A stretch of DNA of 64,000 bases, taken from assembly GCF_026151205.1 (NCBI RefSeq), contig NC_087074.1, positions 3,844,001-3,908,000 on the forward strand, read 5' to 3'. The notes beneath the pieces were generated by a model that was not told where the DNA came from, did no database searches, and saw only the letters and a program-made list of their open reading frames with translations. Position 1 is the stretch's first letter. Each line of letters opens with the position of its first letter. The position numbers and the translations under genes were made by a program. Of this stretch, positions 60,175 through 64,000 are shown piece after piece. This DNA is from Bolinopsis microptera (lineage: Eukaryota; Ctenophora; Tentaculata; Lobata; Bolinopsidae).

Positions 60175-62027
60175 TAGCTCTCAGGGCATGTTCTGGCACA
60201 CTCGTTAGGTTGTGGTTCTCTCGTTGTAGCTCTCAGGGCATGTTCTGGCACACTCGTTAGGTTGTGGTTCTCTCGTTGTAGCTCTCAGGGCATGTTCTGG
60301 CACACTCGTTAGGTTGTGGTTCTCTCGTTGTAGCTCTCAGGGCATGTTCTGGCACACTCGTTAGGTTGTGGTTCTCTCTTTGTAGCTCTCAGGGCATGTT
60401 CTGGCACACTCGTTAGGTTGTGGTTCTCTCTTTGTAGCTCTCAAGGCATGTTCTGGCACACTCGTTAGGTTGTGGTTCTCTTTTTGTAGCTCTCAGGGCA
60501 TGTTCTGGCACACTCGTTAGGTTGTGGTTCTTTCGTTGTAGCTCTCAAGGCATGTTCTGGCACACTCGTTAGGTTGTGGTTCTCTCTTTGTAGCTCTCAG
60601 GGCATGTTCTGGCACACTCGTTAGGTTGTGGTTCTCTCTTTGTAGCTCTCAGGGCATGTTCTGGCACACTCGTTAGGTTGTGGTTCTCTCTTTGTAGCTC
60701 TCAAGGCATGTTCTGGCACACTCGTTAGGTTGTGGTTCTCTCTTTGTAGCTCTCAAGGCATGTTCTGGCACACTCGTTAGGTTGTGGTTCTCTCTTTGTA
60801 GCTCTCAGGGCATGTTCTGGCACACTCGTTAGGTTGTGGTTCTCTCGTTGTAGCTCTCAGGGCATGTTCTGGCACACTCGTTAGGTTGTGGTTCTCTCTT
60901 TGTAGCTCTCAAGGCATGTTCTGGCACACTCGTTAGGTTGTGGTTCTCTCGTTGTAGCTCTCAAGGCATGTTCTGGCACACTCGTTAGGTTGTGGTTCTC
61001 TCTTTGTAGCTCTCAAGGCATGTTCTGGCACACTCGTTAGGTTGTGGTTCTCTTTTTGTAGCTCTCAGGGCATGTTCTGGCACACTCGTTAGGTTGTGGT
61101 TCTCTCGTTGTAGCTCTCAGGGCATGTTCTGGCACACTCGTTAGGTTGTGGTTCTCTCGTTGTAGCTCTCAGGGCATGTTCTGGCACACTCGTTAGGTTG
61201 TGGTTCTCTCGTTGTAGCTCTCAGGGCATGTTCTGGCACACTCGTTAGGTTGTGGTTCTCTCTTTGTAGCTCTCAGGGCATGTTCTGGCACACTCGTTAG
61301 GTTGTGGTTCTCTCTTTGTAGCTCTCAAGGCATGTTCTGGCACACTCGTTAGGTTGTGGTTCTCTTTTTGTAGCTCTCAGGGCATGTTCTGGCACACTCG
61401 TTAGGTTGTGGTTCTCTCGTTGTAGCTCTCAAGGCATGTTCTGGCACACTCGTTAGGTTGTGGTTCTCTCTTTGTAGCTCTCAAGGCATGTTCTGGCACA
61501 CTCGTTAGGTTGTGGTTCTCTCTTTGTAGCTCTCAGGGCATGTTCTGGCACACTCGTTAGGTTGTGGTTCTCTCTTTGTAGCTCTCAAGGCATGTTCTGG
61601 CACACTCGTTAGGTTGTGGTTCTCTCTTTGTAGCTCTCAAGGCATGTTCTGGCACACTCGTTAGGTTGTGGTTCTCTCTTTGTAGCTCTCAAGGCATGTT
61701 CTGGCACACTCGTTAGGTTGTGGTTCTCTCGTTGTAGCTCTCAGGGCATGTTCTGGCACACTCGTTAGGTTGTGGTTCTCTCTTTGTAGCTCTCAAGGCA
61801 TGTTCTGGCACACTCGTTAGGTTGTGGTTCTCTCGTTGTAGCTCTCAAGGCATGTTCTGGCACACTCGTTAGGTTGTGGTTCTCTCTTTGTAGCTCTCAA
61901 GGCATGTTCTGGCACACTCGTTAGGTTGTGGTTCTCTCGTTGTAGCTCTCAGGGCATGTTCTGGCACACTCGTTAGGTTGTGCTTCTCTCGTTGTAGCTC
62001 TCAAGGCCTGTTCTGGCACACTCGTTT
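60175..62027. repeat. 52-bp minisatellite, about 36 copies
   Basis: The unit reads TAGCTCTCAGGGCATGTTCT, GGCACACTCGTTAGGTTGTG, GTTCTCTCGTTG (52 bp). Copies are nearly identical and vary at two places: CAGGG or CAAGG, and TCTCGTT, TCTCTTT or TCTTTTT. The last two copies are the most mutated (GTGCTTC, GGCCTG), and the array ends within a unit. Fifty-two is not a multiple of three and TAG recurs, so there is no long frame. There is no unique spacer between units, which rules out a CRISPR-like layout. Confidence 0.95.
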
Positions 62028-62699
62028 AACCACTGCACTTAATCATGTTATATATTTTAGAAGAATGGCTATATTATAGTTTATAATATTTTCTAGTATA
62101 ATAATAATAATCAATTGAAATTTAATAACACCGCTTTTAAGATTAAACTTATACTCAGCAGTGTTTGAACTAGTCATCCCAGAAAATATCATGAATACTG
62201 AGCTTAAAGATAACATATGCTTGAAAATATATCGTCAATACTAAAGCCCGAAAATGGTACTTAAATATATTATGTTATGCAAAGATCGAATTCCAAATAT
62301 GACCACAATTATAGTTATCGATAAAGTTTTTGTACAATACTATATGTATGTATAATACTATATTTTATTTTATTTTCTATAGTATATAACATGGTCATTG
62401 ACCAATGGCCATGGTACGTGTGAAGTGGGGTGTAACTCGACCCTGCACAGCTCAGCATCTCTATCTCTAACTAGGCCTTCTCAGTCATTATTTACTCATT
62501 CATCATCTCATCAATACGTTTTTCGGTTTAATATTGATAATTTTATTTCTTTAGGCCATAATAAAAGGTGTTGCAATTATTGTTAAATATACATTGCATC
62601 ATACAACCAAATGCTGGTACCTGTGCATGGAGCACAGGTTCATTCTTTTGTGATAATGAGTGGTTAAATTTAATTTCCAGCTCTCGAGTCATGCTCATG

Positions 62700-62850
62700 G
62701 TTACAAAGTTAATCGTTCAGGCTCACTCTTTAGTTTTACTGTATTCAGTGTTGATCGTTCACGTGCACTCCTAAAGTTGTGGTTCTCTCTCTCAACTGTT
62801 GATCGTTCAGGTGCACTCCTAAAGTTGTGGTTCTCTCTCACTTACACAGC
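62700..62850. repeat. Diverged relatives of the 52-bp unit
   Basis: Two tandem copies of GTTGATCGTTCAGGTGCACT followed by CCTAAAGTTGTGGTTCTCTC (units near 62750-62850) plus a looser one before them. They share GTTGTGGTTCTCTC and the GCACTC word with the 60-62 kb unit and are separated from it by about 700 bp of unique AT-rich DNA. Confidence 0.65.
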
Positions 62851-63179
62851 AAAATCCTAGTGGTCCAGAGAGTTATAACATAATCTGTAAGCCTATAATA
62901 TATATATAGTTCTTCAGTTGTAAGGTAGCACGTTTTTAGGGTCCCCAGCTATGATTACCTTGTTAAGATAGACAGGGTGGGGGCTGGCTAGTGGCTGGCT
63001 AGTGGCAACTGTCTACATCAAACTGTATAATCGAGTAATGACCAACACACAAGCAATAAGCATTATTATAATATATAGAAGAATAGTACACGGCCTGGAG
63101 TTGTGTAAAATAGCGCGAACTTAGAGAGTTAGAGGAAATGAGATCTCTCTCTCTTAGACCCGCTCTCTTGTGCTATTGT

Positions 63180-64000
63180 GTGTTAACTTTATGAAGGCCC
63201 GTTATTACAAACTTTAGGTTTAAACCTTGTTGGGCGACTGTCAGACTGATTTCGTCTCGTTTAACCTGGGCCTGATAATTACAATTATGTGGTGTTAACT
63301 TACTTTATCTTTTTCAATAAAGATTTAGGATCTGTAACTGTCAATCGCTCGTCCGATTCATTATGATAAACTTTTGTTTAATTCTTGTTGGGCGACTATT
63401 ATTATGTATTATACATGAAATGATCTCTTAAAGAGATCAAAACTCTTCCGGTCGTGCATATTGAAATTATCGGGTCTCGGTAAAGAGATAATCTCTTTGC
63501 CGAGACCCCATAATTTGAATAGCAGACTTTACTTTTAACCTCGTACAATAGCAATTTAGGTTTATTTTATTAAAGATTTGGTTGGATCATTATCCATCAC
63601 TCTTATTATAACAGTTGAGAGGATTATAATAAACTTTGTACATATGTTGTTGGGCGACTATAAGACTTGTATTATCCCTTAACCTAGGTCATGAATTTAA
63701 TTATATCGGTTTAATTTACTTCAATTCTTTCAATAAAGATTTACTATCCAACACTTGTCCGATTGTTGAGAGGATTATTATAAACTTTAGTTAAACTCTA
63801 GTTAAACTAGATATCTAAACTATATTCTCTACTCTAATTAAAACCTAGTTGGGCGACTGTTATACTGATAATATCTCTCTAATTAGGTCTGATGATTTCA
63901 ATAATAATTTATGATATTATAAACTTACTCTACCTCTTACAGTAACGTTTTCAATTTCAGTTTACTGTCCATCACTCGTATGATGGTTTTAAAGACGTAC
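63180..64000. repeat. Longer diverged tandem repeats marked by TTGGGCGACT, running off the window
   Basis: TTGTTGGGCGACT or TAGTTGGGCGACT recurs at about 63228, 63388, 63648 and 63848. Each copy is accompanied by variants of CAATAAAGATTTA, CTGTCCATCACTCG and GATTATTATAAACTTT. Spacing varies from 160 to 260 bp because of internal insertions. The array continues past the end of the window. Confidence 0.75.
63421..63508. repeat. Pair of hairpins inside one repeat unit
   Basis: TGATCTCTTAAAGAGATCA (63421-63439) and a stem with arms of about 18 bp, GGGTCTCGGTAAAGAGAT then ATCTCTTTGCCGAGACCC (63472-63508). Both use the GATCTCTT/AAGAGATC core. Other TTGGGCGACT units lack this block, so it is an insertion. 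Confidence 0.75.

Noticed and set aside
60175-62027. CRISPR-like array
   Set aside because: Units abut with no unique spacers, the genome is eukaryotic and there are no cas genes, so it is a plain minisatellite.

Overview
This 64 kb window looks like AT-rich nuclear DNA from an invertebrate animal. Genes are split by short GT-AG introns (GTAAGT, GTGAGT and often GTTAGT donors), gene density is low, and there is a rich mix of DNA transposons, non-LTR (LINE) pieces and minisatellites. The one housekeeping gene, proteasome subunit alpha 7, is clearly metazoan-like. A cnidarian is my best guess, but nothing here proves the lineage. I see no bacterial operons, CRISPR arrays, rRNA genes or intact tRNA genes.

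Layout. 1-15 kb: no host gene that I can support. It holds a TA-flanked inverted-repeat element (1191-2045), a nuclease-like mobile-element fragment (2159-2800), a LINE-type element carrying only ORF1 (about 9650-11142) and the first copy of a 1.9 kb dispersed repeat with a palindromic head (12103-14013). 15.5-17.4 kb: a three-exon, 405-residue rhodopsin-class GPCR gene on the + strand. 18.6-19.7 kb: a 19-bp satellite. 19.7-26.3 kb, minus strand: a multi-exon GPCR gene that is broken, followed by two further decayed GPCR-like pieces. 27.4-30.7 kb: a 3.2 kb element with about 620-bp terminal inverted repeats. 31-37 kb: simple repeats and no gene. 37.6-43.8 kb, minus strand: a second multi-exon GPCR gene, paralogous to the broken one and open in every exon I can place. 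One of its introns carries a 2.7 kb TTAA-flanked, piggyBac-like palindromic element with a FLYWCH-like fragment inside.

44.4-51 kb: a 180-bp tandem repeat, the second copy of the 12-14 kb dispersed repeat (46261-48335) and a 1.1 kb inverted-repeat element. 51.6-55.9 kb, minus strand: the proteasome alpha-7 gene (5 exons, 252 residues), and only 415 bp upstream of its start the end of a gene for a large alpha-helical repeat-like protein that I cannot name. 57.5-58.6 kb: a LINE ORF2 tail and another TA-flanked inverted-repeat element. 60.2-62.0 kb: about 36 copies of a 52-bp minisatellite. The window closes in diverged longer tandem repeats that run off its end.

The main themes are a small local family of rhodopsin-class receptors at different stages of life and decay, and a set of non-autonomous palindromic or inverted-repeat elements. 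Exon coordinates were worked out by hand from reading frame and splice-site signals. They have not been tested against transcripts.
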